From: Costus lasius
Lineage: Eukaryota > Streptophyta > Magnoliopsida > Zingiberales > Costaceae
NCBI GenBank assembly: GCA_027563935.2
Contig: CM050446.2
Coordinates: 123,892,499-123,956,498 of the forward strand
Direction: 5' to 3'
Length of the DNA stretch: 64,000 nt
The notes below the pieces were generated by a model. That model was not told where the DNA came from and did not search any database. It was given only the letters and a program-made list of their open reading frames with translations. How positions within the stretch are numbered: the stretch's first letter is position 1; each line of letters starts with the position of its first letter. Made by a program: the position numbers and the translations under genes. Below, piece by piece: positions 30,201-42,149 of this stretch.

Positions 30201-31400
30201 GAAGCTCTCGAAAACGTGATGCCTGCTCAACAATTGTTCGGTGCTTTTGTGTATGCTAGAGAGAAAATATATGCAATACTTAAGTAAAATATGAGCATCA
30301 ATTAACAATAATACTTTGATAATTGGACATAGAAAACCTTTGACGTAAAAAATCATGAGATAAATCAGATCAAATTAATCCACTAATAAAATATGTACAG
30401 ATAAAAAGCTTTTGCACCTTAAGCTTTTATCTAAAACTTAAGATTCAACTAATTAAAATTATCTTAATAATTGAATTTCTTACGAGTAATAAACCAATAA
30501 GATATCACCATTACAACTTCAGGTGCTAAATGGTTTGATCTGTCTGCACCATGAAATTAGTTTTGGATGGAAATGGGTGAATTTAATTCAGAAAATTAAT
30601 GTATTTTGAGAGATTAGACGAAATCGCCTCAAACTGATTTATTGAGATTAAATGTGGCAGATGAAACTCCCCAGCAAATAGCTGTAATTGACACTGAATT
30701 AATCAAACGAAAGTTCAATTTCAATCTCCAACCGTTTACTCTGGTTCCCGGCGACGACGTGTGTGCTTTAAGCAAAGTGGTATCATATCTAGAACAAAGT
30801 GATATCCGAACACTGAATTAACACTGGAAGGAAATTCGGAAAGAGATTGATTCCGGTCACCGTCGGGTAAACGGCTTGGTAACTTTATTTTTTTTTTTGC
30901 AAAATTCGAAAATAATAAGTAAAAGCAGTAAAAAGTTTCTAAAAATTTTATGAAGAGTAAATTTTTTATGAAAGAGTAAATTTTTATAAAAAAGTAAAAG
31001 TTTCTTAAAATTTTCTAGGTAGATAGCTGAATATTGCCCCAGGCTCAATTTAGTCAATTGCTTCTGAATTTAATTCAGAAAATTTTTTAACTATTGTTCA
31101 TTGTCATGAGAAAGTTGAAAAACTATAAATAAAAAGGCAAACACTTCCCTCCTGGTGAAGTACACGATGGTGGGCACGACCACCACCACTTGGCCACTCT
31201 GTATTTCTTTTCCCACTTCGCGCGTGAGGTTGTCTAAACTCGCATCCCATGTGCTGCGCGCATGCATTCTAAGAATGGAAAGTTGGGAAGAGCCAAATCA
31301 GATTTGGACCAAATGGGTGCATAGATGCTATTAAATTGACTGATAATTCCTATTTAATTAAACGGGAAATTTTTTTTAAGAGGACGGTGTCGTATCTGTT
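30200..31400. other. Intergenic, no gene seen
   Basis: AT-rich sequence without a credible coding region. It includes A/T tracts around 30880-31020 with repeated AGAGTAAATTTTT(A)TGAA text. Confidence 0.4.
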
Positions 31401-31404
31401 TTAA

Positions 31405-31552
31405 TAGAAAGACAACCCCCACGACTCCCCCACCTGTATTTTGTGACAAATATATTTTATTTTGTGACAAATATATTGCATAGAAAGACAACCCCCACGA
31501 CTCCCCCACCTGTATTTTGTGACAAATATATTTTATTTTGTGACAAATATAT
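31405..31552 (+). repeat. 76-bp tandem duplication
   Basis: TAGAAAGACAACCCCCACGA followed by CTCCCCCACCTGTATTTTGT and GACAAATATATTTTATTTTG starts at 31405 and again at 31481, nearly identical, so it is recent. Confidence 0.9.
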
Positions 31553-32869
31553 TTGCAAGTTGTCGGAGAACATCTTGTACGCACTGGACATTCACGTGTG
31601 CGACCCTAAGTTGAGTTTGTCGGTTATTGGTTAGAACGCACAGCATGCAGAATATAATATTATTTTGCAATTGAAAGTTTTCCGACTTCCGAGGAAGGCA
31701 CGTGTCGGCAGACAACAGTAGAAATCAGGCGGGCCAGCCATACCAGATTATGAGATGGAAGATTTACGGTTACTCATTTAACCAAGGTAGTGTATTAATT
31801 ACTCTACGATCAATATGAGTCACATTTAACAGAGTGAGAAGCGTATATGAACAAGAAAAATGGGGTGGAGTACCTTTGCATGGACGGAATAGTCAAATTA
31901 GTGTTGTATTATGATAGCTTTTCAACGACTTTTCCCTCAATCCGAGTCATCGACCCGATCCTGAAATGAATTCCGCGAGTATATAAAAGCCTGCGCACGC
32001 GCTTTTTCTGGTTAAAAAAATTAGTCAAACTTTTGTTTTACCGCGATTCCACCTTACAAAAATAATCAGGTACGTTGAATGTATCTCCCTTTCCTCCACG
32101 TAGACTGTAATGCAGACAATTGTTCTCGATTCGTCGGCGGTCACATTATTTATCTCGCATGATGGTTGACCTGAGCAATGGTCTCGCTTCCTGTTGCTTT
32201 GGATCCCAAAGTTGGCATCCAGTTTCAAATAATTTCCACGTTGGAATTTTCTTACCCAATCAGACACGAACAATATCAACTTCTCAAATTGAAATATGTC
32301 ATAAATTTGATATTCAAACTGATATTGTAGGACACGGACGAGAGACAGTAAGCTTAGTGTGCAAGAATTGACGCCGACAGGGCAATTCTGGTGAGGAAGA
32401 CGGCATAAAAGCTCCCAAACAATTTTATTGCCCGCGCCGTGCATGTTAGGAAAACCTAGCTCGCCTGATCAGCTTTCAGTAGAAGCGAATTGAATTGATC
32501 ACCGTGGCAAAAACACATACAGGTTCCGGAGAGCAAAAAGATAAAGAAATCGTGCTAATAAAACGAGAAAGACCATAGTGCTAATAAAACGAACAGAAAT
32601 TTGGGAAAAGGTTATTCAGTACAAGTTGGAAATCGTTCTGCAAGACCAATCTCAGCTAATTAAGTTGGATACGTCCAATTGTAGTTGTTCTGGAGCTGCA
32701 GATTTCCATAGAGGTGCATGAATTTTAGGGACATGGTCTACAACTCTACATCTGTTAATTGTATTTCACATATCTTAAACAATATTATACATAGATCTCA
32801 TATTTAATTTTTAACTCTTTTAATCAAGGTTAGAATCTATTTAAACCGGTAAACTCTTGCACATTAGAT
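31553..32869. other. Intergenic with a possible plus-strand TATA box
   Basis: No gene supported. GAGTATATAAAAGCCTGCGC at 31976-31995 is a good core-promoter match facing right, but no convincing coding sequence follows within 900 bp. It may serve a noncoding transcript or be a relic. Confidence 0.3.
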
Positions 32870-32896
32870 ACAGACAAGTTCCTGGCAGTTACACCA

Positions 32897-33312
32897 GGCC
32901 TTGTTTGGCCTAGCTTTTGGGGCTACTTATAGTGTTGCGGCCAGCAGAAATCAAGAAGCTAAAATGTTTGACCCTTCAGCTTCTCTGTTCTAATCCACAA
33001 ATAGCTGCTTCTCTGAAAAACAAAGGTGAAGCTGCTTCTCTGGTCTCCCACCTGCTTATGCTTAATAATTCTTATATGTAATAATAATTTATTAATAGTA
33101 TAACTTATAATATTTTTAATAAATATTTTAATTATAGTTAACTATAAATTTAATCATATAATTTTTATCTTAACAATTTTTTAATAAAAATTTATTTATT
33201 ATAAATAGAATTACCTAGCCATAAACTGTGCATCCAAACACTCTCAAACTTCTTCAGCCAACACTTCTTCAACCAACAAAAGCTAAAAGCAGAAACTAGG
33301 CCAAACAAAACC
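32897..33312. mobile_element. MITE with GGCCTTGTTTGGCCTAG ends, 27-bp flanking repeat
   Basis: Left end GGCCTTGTTTGGCCTAGCTT and right end (reverse) GGTTTTGTTTGGCCTAGTTT form an inverted repeat around an AT-rich core. Immediately outside, 32870-32896 and 33313-33339 are 27-bp imperfect direct repeats beginning ACAGACAAGTTCCT. That is far longer than target duplications of hAT, Mutator or Harbinger elements. A related but more decayed end lies at 47880-47985. Confidence 0.65.
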
Positions 33313-33355
33313 ACAGACAAGTTCCTAGAGTTACACACAAATCCTCGATCTATCT

Positions 33356-34045
33356 ATGGTGAACTTTTCGAAGAACTTTCCGGCAAACTTTCTAGTTACT
33401 CCTAGTCATCTCTTGCAATCTTCTGCGAGCTCCTGGTTATCTCCGGCAAGCTATCAGTCATCTCCGACGAGCTCCCAGTCGTCTTTAGTGAACTCAACTA
33501 TTACTTGCGAGTTAGGGTCGTGGACAAACTTCTGCCCGTTAAAGGTGAGTTACAGCTATTACCGGCTAACTCTTGTTTGTTACCACAAGTTACCGTTTTT
33601 ATCGGTGAACTCTTACCCATTATTGGTGAGTTACGATTACCGGTGAACTTTCAATTATCTCTAGTGACTTTTTAATCGTCTCCGATAAACTTGACTATTA
33701 CTGGCAAGTTATGGTCATTACTGATGAACTCTTGCTCATTACTGATGAGTTAAGATTGTTATTGGCGAACTTTTTGCCGGTGAACTTTCAATTATCTCTG
33801 GTGACTTTTTAATCGTATCTGCTAAACTTGACCATTACTGGCAAGTTACGGCCATTACCGATGAACTCCTGCTTGTTATTGATGAGTTAAGATTGTTGCC
33901 TGACGAACATTTTACCGGTGAACTTTCAATTATCTCTAGTGACTTTTTAATCGTATTTGCTAAACTTGACCATTACTAGCAAGTTACGGCCATTACCGTT
34001 GAACTCTTGCAGTTACTGATGAGTTAAGATTGTTACCAATGAACT
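33356..34045 (+). repeat. Hierarchical minisatellite, about 137-bp units
   Basis: GGTGAACTTTCAATTATCTC starts at 33640, 33779 and 33916, defining three units of about 137 bp, each followed by TAAACTTGACCATTACTGGC and GATGAGTTAAGATTGTT. The left part (33380-33630) is made of the same short motif, (T/C)TCCGG(T/C)GA(A/G)CT(C/T), about every 20-25 bp, so the long unit seems to have grown from the short one. Confidence 0.8.
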
Positions 34046-34104
34046 TTCGATCACCTTCGATGAATCTCCAGTCATCGCCGACAAACCCTCCCGCGCAGCA
34101 AAAG

Positions 34105-34310
34105 AGGAGCTGCAGCTCAGATGGTTGAGGGTCATGACTCGTGAGGGTCATAGACAGAGGTCGAATCCCGTTGCAGACGCAATTTGTCCGGGGTAACAGG
34201 AATCTGGACCGTGGATTCGTGAGGTCAGGGACCTAGCCCGCTGAGCCTGAACCTGTTACGGGTATATGATTCTCTTTATTTATTTATTTATTTATTTATT
34301 TATTTTTCAT
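34105..34310 (+). mobile_element. tRNA-derived SINE
   Basis: An RNA polymerase III A-box-like AGCTCAGATGG (34114-34124) and a B box AGGTCGAATCC (34158-34168), 44 bases apart, are followed by a tRNA-unrelated body ending in a (TTTA)n tail (34277-34306). Box order and the simple tail define a plant SINE. It is not a functional tRNA: no cloverleaf stems are seen. Confidence 0.75.
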
Positions 34311-34643
34311 AAAATTTTGCACACATAGGAGTGTCAGTCGACCATCTTGGCGGTAAAAAATATCACCAACCACAAGCAATTTATTGATTTTGTGCACGAA
34401 ACAAAGGAGTAATAAAAAAGAAACGCCATTACGTGTCACTTTTGAGCAAATGGATCAAAGGAAGAGATGTTTTTCTGCTCTCACTTGTAACAAATTCAGC
34501 AAGCAGCTAGAGATACAGCGATATAATAGTAATAAGTAGAACAACCATGGTCGTAGGAGGCATCAAGGAGCTAGAGATACAACAATATAACAGTAATAAG
34601 TAGAACAAGCAGTGGTCGTAGGAGACAGCAAGCTTTTTATCAA
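34311..34643. other. Intergenic, presumed 3' region of the membrane-protein gene
   Basis: A near-direct repeat of about 60 bp (GAGCTAGAGATACAACAATA and TAATAAGTAGAACAA, at 34505 and 34567) lies just beyond the stop codon of the minus-strand gene, within its likely 3' UTR. Confidence 0.4.
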
Positions 34644-35114
34644 TTAGCGTGGAAGAATTTGCTGTGCGTGTTGTGCAACTCCGCAGAGAAAGAGTTTATA
34701 GAAGCCACCTAAAATGACTAACCCAGATTTGAGAAAAACTATGATTGCAAGTTCAGGTGGAAAGTTCTTCATCTTTTGCAAAGGAAAGACGACGTTGAGA
34801 GCAGCGGCGAAAACCCAAAGCACACCTCTCATTACATTGCCCGAGCTGTTACTATCAGGAACTCCATAGATGAAAAGCAAGTAGCACCCACCGACAGTGA
34901 ACAACTCGCTTGATGTCCAAAAGAGGAAGATGAACTCCGGTGGCATGAGTTCTTCAGCGCCAGTATGCCACGCCAGAGAGAGGAACAAAAAGGAACTCAC
35001 CATCCAAATTGCGACCTTGGATTGCTCCCGCTGTTTTTGATTGAGAGCGTCCTGGCTAGTGTCAGTGGCCGTCGCCAGAGTAGATACGCCCCTCGCGTCC
35101 GGGGATCTGGCCAT
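34644..35114 (-). CDS. Small four-helix membrane protein, function unknown
   Basis: Single-exon frame of 156 codons. After a polar start rich in Ser/Thr/Gln (residues 1-33) come four hydrophobic segments: about 34-50 (AIWMVSSFLFLSLAW), 59-84 (EFIFLFWTSSELFTVGGCYL), 94-112 (GVLWVFAAALNVVFPL) and 123-147 (LAIIVFLKSGLVILGGFYKL). The short C-terminus ends QQILPR. An integral membrane protein with both ends probably on the same side is inferred. A TATA box (TATAAATAG on the minus strand, 35164-35172) lies 50 bp upstream of the ATG, leaving a short leader. No other in-frame ATG precedes it. Codon use and promoter position argue for a real gene. I do not recognise the family. Confidence 0.7.
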   Translation of the reverse strand: MARSPDARGVSTLATATDTSQDALNQKQREQSKVAIWMVSSFLFLSLAWHTGAEELMPPEFIFLFWTSSELFTVGGCYLLFIYGVPDSNSSGNVMRGVLWVFAAALNVVFPLQKMKNFPPELAIIVFLKSGLVILGGFYKLFLCGVAQHAQQILPR

Positions 35115-35163
35115 TCCCGTTGAATGTGGTGGTGGGTTTATTGTTCTCTTACTATCGCGCTCT

Positions 35164-35172
35164 CTATTTATA
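35164..35172 (-). promoter_or_regulatory. TATA box of the four-helix gene
   Basis: TATAAATAG on the minus strand, in ACATTATAAATAGAGAGCGC, 42 bases before the ATG at 35114. Transcription would start about 20 nt before the start codon. Confidence 0.6.
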
Positions 35173-35279
35173 ATGTGCGCAAGTTTAAATGAAGAAACTC
35201 AGAAAGTCCGCGCATTAAGCACACTACGAGATGGAGAAAGAACTCATCGCTAGTTCGCCACGTCATTGCATGGAAAGTA

Positions 35280-36300
35280 AGAACGGGTAGATCAGCTTTC
35301 ATAATTAATACCACATTTTTGAACTCCTAGGAAATCACAACATATACTTGACTTTCCAAAACAAACAGTCCATTCTTTCTAACATATACGCGTATTTCCT
35401 TTCTAACATTTTCCATTCTTTCTCCCATATTTTATTTTTAAATTTAAATTTTTTAAATGGTCCTCACTTTGTAACCTTTTATTTTATTTGATTACTTTTT
35501 AAAAAATTGTCCTTTTATTTGTTTTATTGGCTTGTGATAATTTGACTTTTACCTACTGTTTTTCTATGCCAAAGATTAAATGGGAGTTAAATTTAATGAA
35601 TCCAAATAGAAAGGAAAATGCAGTCGGATTCAAAAAAAAAAAAAAAGGAAATTTACCTTTTCTTACCTTTAAGTCTAAAATTATTTCAAAATTTAAATCT
35701 TCTGAAAAATTTTTAAAATAATATATTTTAGAATTTTTCTAAAATTAAAATATTTCAAAATTTATGAAACTAATTTGTTGAGTTATTTTAAAATTAAATA
35801 ATTTGCATAAAACTTGAAGAATTTAAAATTTATGAAACTAAACGGATCTTTCGAATGAAAGCTCAGGCACAATTATTGGAATTGCTCTTGCACTATCTCA
35901 TTAATTGACTACCAACATCTACAATTCTCAATAGAAACTCTTTATAATCATCATCCTACCCTTGGTTATGGCCATACATCAAGCACTGACAAATTATAAT
36001 TTTATTCATCATTATGTATTTTTCTTGATTATACTAATTTGCAGTCGCTCATTGCGTATACCGCTCATACAAATATATATATTTCTCCGCATATTACTTG
36101 TTATGAGTTTTAGTTTCTCTTTGCAGCAGCAAAGAAGGCTAGTGAGATTTCTCCTTAAATATCCTATATACCTACCGCCACAATTTATCATCGAAGGCAC
36201 AAGGCACAGATTTCCAGACTCGGGATCTCCAAAAGCATGTGGCGTCCACCTTTTTCTCCCAATACACCGCCACGTTCTGCCAGATCAGTTCATGAAATTT
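35280..36300. other. Intergenic, no gene seen
   Basis: AT-rich, with an A-tract at 35629-35645 and repeated AAAATTTATGAAACTAA text (35757, 35826). Open frames here are short and lack protein character. Confidence 0.4.
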
Positions 36301-36439
36301 GTTACGACTCTTCCTCTTGAAGGTATAAAGCAGGTTCGGTCCCGTGGTATGTTGCCGGCGGGCTGCAAAAGCTTACAAAAAGTTTTTTTAAACTCTGTCG
36401 GCGTCGGCAACCTTGAATTATGTGGTTTTGGAAAGCCAA

Positions 36440-36690
36440 CGGTCTCAGTGTGCCATGTTGTCTAACGGCCCAGTTCCCGCCCTCGATGCCACCCCGTAGC
36501 ATTTCAACTAGCATACGTTTAACTTCACAACGGAAAGTCTCATTGGACAGAAGCATCTCAGCGAAGCTTGCGATAGATGCTTCGTGGTGGAAGTTGGACA
36601 CAAGTAAAGAAAGTTCATGGTGCACCAAGGCGGAAGGCTTGCAAAAGCTGTGTGCGAACACGGCAGAAGCTGCTCGGTATGCTTTGGTAC
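36440..36690 (-). pseudogene. Exon-like minus-strand fragment, unrecognised
   Basis: The minus strand reads VFAHSFCKPSALVHHELSLL, VSNFHHEASIASFAEMLLSN, ETFRCEVKRMLVEMLRGGIE, which looks like helical protein. It runs on without homology to a stop at about 36302. The region is more GC-rich than its flanks. It could be a relic exon or a small gene; no splice partners were found. Confidence 0.35.
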
Positions 36691-37009
36691 TGGTCTCGTG
36701 TGGACCGATTTGAGCTTGAACTATAACATTGGTCTAATTAATCTTTTAAATCTTGAAAAGAATTATAATTAGACTTTTTAAAATGTTGAATTATGATGCC
36801 TTCTCTAGTGAGTTTATTTCGTAAGATTTATGATCCGCTAACCTCAATTAAATGAACCAGCAATTGGCAACCACTCCACGGTTGACAAGTGGTTGCCAAA
36901 TGCTTGCCTTAGGAAATGTCTATCAAGATTGACAACATTTGACTCCTAACGCCGGCATCATAAGCCGTGGCTTCCATGTGATGAGGGGCCCGTTTTATTT
37001 GCATGTATT

Positions 37010-37800
37010 TAATATTGCTAATCTCATGAGTAAAGGACAGCGATTAGGTTAAGTTTCCTAACAATTGAGCCGTTTAATAATGTGTGGTTGTACTTAGTCA
37101 AGGTCGTTGAAATGGTCGCATATGTATTAGCTGGTGGCTCCCCCGCTAAATGACAAAAGGGCGAGGTTTACGGGCGGCGGGGAGTCCTTTTGATGGGTCC
37201 CCTGCCACATCTTGGTATCGAGTACAAAAAAGGTACCTATAATAATTTTTCTCGGTTTCTTCTTTTAAACTAAACACAAAGAAAAAAAAAATTTATTTCT
37301 TATTATTATTATTTTTTTATTCTTCTCAGTTTTCGTCCGTTTGTTAAACACAGTATAAATGACAAAACAAATAGAGGAAACGTGTTTGACTGCACCTTTT
37401 GCCTTTTGTAACATTACGAGTAGAGTCATGTGGCTAATCAGCGTAAGGAAACGTTTGACCAACAAGTAAAGCGAAATGTGATGGCAATAACTTCACAATT
37501 ACACCAACCACGAGTCTTAAAACCACTGTAAAATATGTAAATTTGGTACATTAGGATGCATCTATTGTTCTTATAACAAAATCATGAGCCACTGAATCGT
37601 CTTATTTCGATTACTAGATAATCAACTGGATTCATATAAAGTATAATAATATATTGGTGCTCCACTTTGCACCGTAATATTCCATCTAGTCTTTGCACAG
37701 TGATCGATTATGAACCATTCCTCCACAGATTTCAAAGTAATAGGCCATCTAGCCTTTGCACAGATTTCAAAATGCTCCCCATATAAAAATATCCTTAACC
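37010..37800. repeat. Degenerate segmental duplication (copies near 38.6 and 53.3 kb)
   Basis: 37010-37490 resembles 53255-53520: TGAGTAAAGGACAG(C/T)GATTAG, TGTGGTTGTAC, GTCGCATATGTATT and GAGGAAACGTGT are shared in order. 37480-37800 resembles 38630-38960: TCTTAAAACCACT, CATATAAAGYA, CCACTGAATCG versus CCACAGAACCG, and CACCGTAATA. No gene is present. Confidence 0.55.
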
Positions 37801-37859
37801 TGCATGGTGTGATACTATTAGAGCCAGCACTTTATAGTTTATACCTGAACTGAACAAAA

Positions 37860-38600
37860 CATTTGGAGCTTGATTTTTTTTTTTTTTTTTAACCTGAGAA
37901 AGCATGAACAAAACATATGGTGTTGACAATATTAGAGCCATATATACGTAAGTCCAAATGGATCACACATCTCTCCTTCAGATGCCATATGCGATAGATT
38001 TGTATACCAAGTTTTAAAGCAATTACTATTAAAATTTTAAATAAATTATAAATTACCCAAAGTACTTAACCAACTAATCTTTAAAATAAATATTACAGGA
38101 ATATATAAAAGTTATTTTAATGAAACATTTCTTATTATAAAAGTCCAGATGATCTAAATCGTTCCACTTAATTGCAAACCTGATCTTATCAGTCGACCTA
38201 CATATGTATATGTATGCATCTGTTCCACCAAAATGATAAATAAAATCTAAATAATTCAAATTACTTAAAAATGTAAATAACTCTAATTTGACAAATAGAA
38301 CACCTTATACGTAGTTGTGAGAGAAATATTATCAAGTGCACCACAGGATTGCTAACCATGACCAATTCTCACAAATTGACCAATTAATAATAAACAGTCT
38401 TCTTTATGTCAATTTCCCGTGATCATTTATCTTTATGTCAAATTATTTCATACGTTTGACATTGAAGTTATAATATCATATGGTGTCTATTAATCTACCT
38501 AATATCCTGTAATATCAGAATTAAAAACATAGTAATTATGTACCTCAGCAGGTTCTGTAAGAAAAAGTGCAAAAAGAACGTAGTTGCCGAGCTCTTCGTG
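37860..38600. other. Intergenic, no gene seen
   Basis: AT-rich; nothing with coding or TE signature recognised. Confidence 0.4.
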
Positions 38601-38629
38601 TGACTTCACCAAAAAACATAAAAAGTAAC

Positions 38630-38960
38630 GTAAAATGTGATATTTCTCCAATTTGATCAGGATAATTTGACAACTACGTTAACAACTCTCTTAAAACCAC
38701 TACAGTCAATATATTTAGCACATATTTCATTGTGCTTATAGAAAAATCATCAGCCACAGAACCGTTTCGCCTTAATTACCACATAAACAACTGGATACAT
38801 ATAAAGCAAATATGAAGTTATGATGTTTCATTTTACACCATAGTAGTCAACCCTACAAAATTCATATACACTTGATGCTCATTGTGATTAACTCTGAACT
38901 GTTCCGCCAGAAATTCAAGCGACAGGTCATCTACTGTTTACCGCAGAGATATCTTTTCTT
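38630..38960. repeat. Second copy of the 37.5-kb segment
   Basis: Diverged counterpart of 37480-37800 in the same orientation, about 1.15 kb away. Confidence 0.5.
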
Positions 38961-39825
38961 TATATAGAATAAAGGCTCGAATTGGCAGCCGGACGGAGCC
39001 AAAGAGAAGCTCAGCTAAAGATACCAACGGTATCAAGAGTAGATATCATGCAATCTTTATCATTCATGCGAACAGCGCATATGTAGCAACTAACCCACTT
39101 GGATAGCTCTTATAAATCCTCATCCGAGACCTTGTGGATAACATTTGTTGACATGAAAGGGGATACATATCCACGCACCTGGGAAGTTCCAAATAGACAA
39201 ATTAAGCACTAATACTCAAAGCAGCTGCTCTAATGTTCACAACACAGTTTGCAGCAAGTTGCCTTCATCAATACGCATATGAAAGCTCAACATATGGAAA
39301 AATGAATGTAATCTCTTGCATATTCTCAAAATGGAAGTTGTCTAAGCCTAAGCAGAAAAAAATTATCAAAAGTTCAAAACAACAAGAAACAAACAAAATG
39401 GCCGTCTATATTGGGTATGTATTATGTGGGTTGTGCACCTTACAAAGACACATCTATGATAAAAAAAAATAACTTACTGGCTTTTTTATAAAAAAAAAAA
39501 TTTTTTAAAGGGTATAGTATTTTTTTTGTGGGAATTACTGTTGCAATGAATAATTATCGACATAGGAAATAGTATGCAGCTTCACAGAGAAGAAAATAAA
39601 TAAAGTTTTCCTCCTTCCTTTATGTTGAAATCTTCTAGGCGTGATTAGGAAGTCATTTACTGTTTGATGGTCATGAAATTTTGCATAGTTGCTTTGTGGT
39701 ATAGTTCTATAGTGGGATCTTGAATTTATCTCTTCACTTTTTTTATTCAATTCACATTGTGGTTTTGAAGAAATAATTGATAATTAAGAGTCATTGTATT
39801 GTTGTTTCATAATGAAAGATGTGAC
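38961..39825. other. Intergenic, no gene seen
   Basis: No supported coding region or element before the Harbinger-like insertion at 39829. Confidence 0.4.
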
Positions 39826-40542
39826 TTAGGCCCGTTTGGAGGGGCTTTCTAACCGCGTTAGCATTTGCGCACAGCTGAAAATAGAAAGCTGGTTGCGTTT
39901 GGGACGCAACTGAGAAGCTGCAAACTGAGAAGCTGCATTGTCTAGGGGAAGCGGTAAATATGAGCTTTTCAAGATCGGCTGCAGCTGTCTATGAATATGA
40001 ACAGTACTACTCCTCGAAGCAAGCTCGCGATCGCCCGTCGTCGCCCGTCACCAGCGTTCAATGGCGCCTCCGCCCATCCTCGCCTCCGGCAATTGCTGCT
40101 TTCTCCGGTCATTGCCTCCTCTCCCGTCATTGCCTCTCTCCCATCACCGCTCCCCCCTCTCGCCGCCTCTTCTCCAGTGGCCGCCTCTTCTCCCGTCTCC
40201 GTCTCCGCCTCCACCTGTAGCCACCTTCTCTTCCGTCACCGCTTCTCCTCCCGTCGCCACCTTCTTTCCGGTCGCTACCTCCACCTGTAGCTGCCTCCTT
40301 TCCCGTCATCGCCGTTGTTCGTCGTTGCTCCAACCACTGATCTCCTCGCCTGTCGCTGCCCCGAGTCTCCTTCGACAGCGACGAGCCGTCGGCAAGGCGC
40401 CGAACAGCGGCGTCGAGGAAAGTTGGAAAAAATCCCAATCCTGGCGATGACGAAATGGGATTTGGGATTTTGGATTTTTTTTTTTATTTTTTATTTTTTT
40501 TATTTTTGTTTTTTTAATCAAGCATAGGTATAAGGTATAAAT

Positions 40543-41261
40543 CAAGGTTGTCAGGATCGAGATCCTACCTAGAAACGATAAAGGCTTTATAGGATCGGAA
40601 CGTAGAATTGGATCGTAAGATCGTAAGATCCTACCAAATCACTTAAAATATATAATTTTTTAAAATATATTTATCTAATTAGACTTAAGAGTATAAAACA
40701 TATTTTATTGAGTAATGAATATTTGTGAGGTGATGATGATGGACACAAGTTAATAGAAGATGAATATAATAAAGGTGTACAATAAAACTAGAAACAACAA
40801 AGACATACAGTGAAATGAAGACAACAAATAAAAATATGAAAAATGATGAAGATAAAGATATACATTATAATGACAATAATAAATATTATAAAGTTTATTC
40901 TATTAAATAATTAAGGTAGACAAATATAGTTGTAGATGATAACAAGCTTAAGTTGATGAATATTAGTCAAAAAAGAGTAAATAATGACAATTAAAGACGA
41001 AAAATTAAATTACATCAATTAAAAGCTTTTAACATAATAGATTATTGATTTTTAGTATAATATAAACTTATTTTACATATTAACTTATGCTCGAGTAGGA
41101 TCGATGGGATCGTAAGATCCTACCCGATCCTAAGACCCAAATCGTGGGATCAGAAGATTCTACAATATTTCAGATCCTACATTCGTTCCGGAACGGTTTG
41201 CCTAATTTGGATCGTAAGATCGGAAGATCCTAAGACCCGGACCGCATTTTTGACAACCTTG
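40543..41261. mobile_element. hAT-like element with CAAGGTTGTC ends
   Basis: Perfect 10-bp ends CAAGGTTGTC/GACAACCTTG and a perfect 8-bp duplication GTATAAAT (40535-40542, 41262-41269). GATCGTAAGATCCTAC motifs are repeated near both ends around an AT-rich core. No coding capacity. Confidence 0.9.
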
Positions 41262-41662
41262 GTATAAATAAGAAAAGTTAAATATAAGATTAGATATATT
41301 AATTAATATGAATTATAGAGATAAAATTAAATTATGGAGATTGAGATAAAATTATATAGATTATTAGCATATGCAAGATAAAATTTAAGATTAGTCATAT
41401 TATGTATGTAGGGTTCTATACTTAGGGAATTCTTACAAAAAAAATTTAAGATTAGTCATATTTAAGATTAAATTCACATATATATAAAATAGTTAAAATA
41501 TTTATTTATTATTATATTAAATAATTTTATTATATATATACATATGGATATTAGAAAATTTTATTTCTATAATAAATTATAAAATTTTATATGTATTTAT
41601 AAATTTTTCACTCAATAAAACCAAATAGCACAGCACAGCATTTCTAAGCTACTATCCCAATC

Positions 41663-42149
41663 TAGGGTTGTCCAAACGGTTCGAACCGAACCGAACCGAA
41701 CTTGTGCCAAATCGAACCGAACCGATTGTGATGGCAACAAACCAAACCCGAACCGAATTATGTAAAAACCGAACCGAATTATTCGGTTCGATTTAAACAG
41801 ATTAAACCAAAATTTATTATATAAATATATATTAATTTATTTATACTATTATATTATTAATTTTAATAAAAATAATAATATAATTATATAATTAAAATAA
41901 TAATATAATATATTTTATATAATTAAAAATAATAATATTTTATATTTTATATAAAAATAATAATATTATATTTAAAATTGAGTTTGTTCGGTTCAAACCG
42001 AAAACCGAACCGAACTTCCCAAACCGAAAATCGAACCGAAATTTTTTTACTATTTCAAACCAATCGAACCGAACTGAACTTGGTTTGAAACCAAACCGAA
42101 CCGAAATTCGATTCAGTTTTTCGGTTTGACCCTTTTTTGGACACCCCTA
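41663..42149. mobile_element. hAT-like MITE with GAACCGAACCGAA repeats
   Basis: Ends TAGGGTTGTCCAAAC and (reverse) TAGGGGTGTCCAAAA, with flanks TCCCAATC and TCCAGATC (6 of 8 identical). Both ends are filled with AACCGAACCGAA, and the core is AT-rich. Confidence 0.8.

Noticed and set aside
32025..32444. 139-codon minus-strand frame
   Set aside because: No recognisable domain, no promoter and odd composition; probably chance.
34114..34168. Possible tRNA gene (A and B boxes)
   Set aside because: No cloverleaf; a tRNA-unrelated body and (TTTA)n tail show a SINE.
39960..40450. Overlapping Ser/Pro/Leu-rich frames
   Set aside because: Open on both strands in low-complexity CTCC-rich DNA inside a MITE-like element; no protein family.
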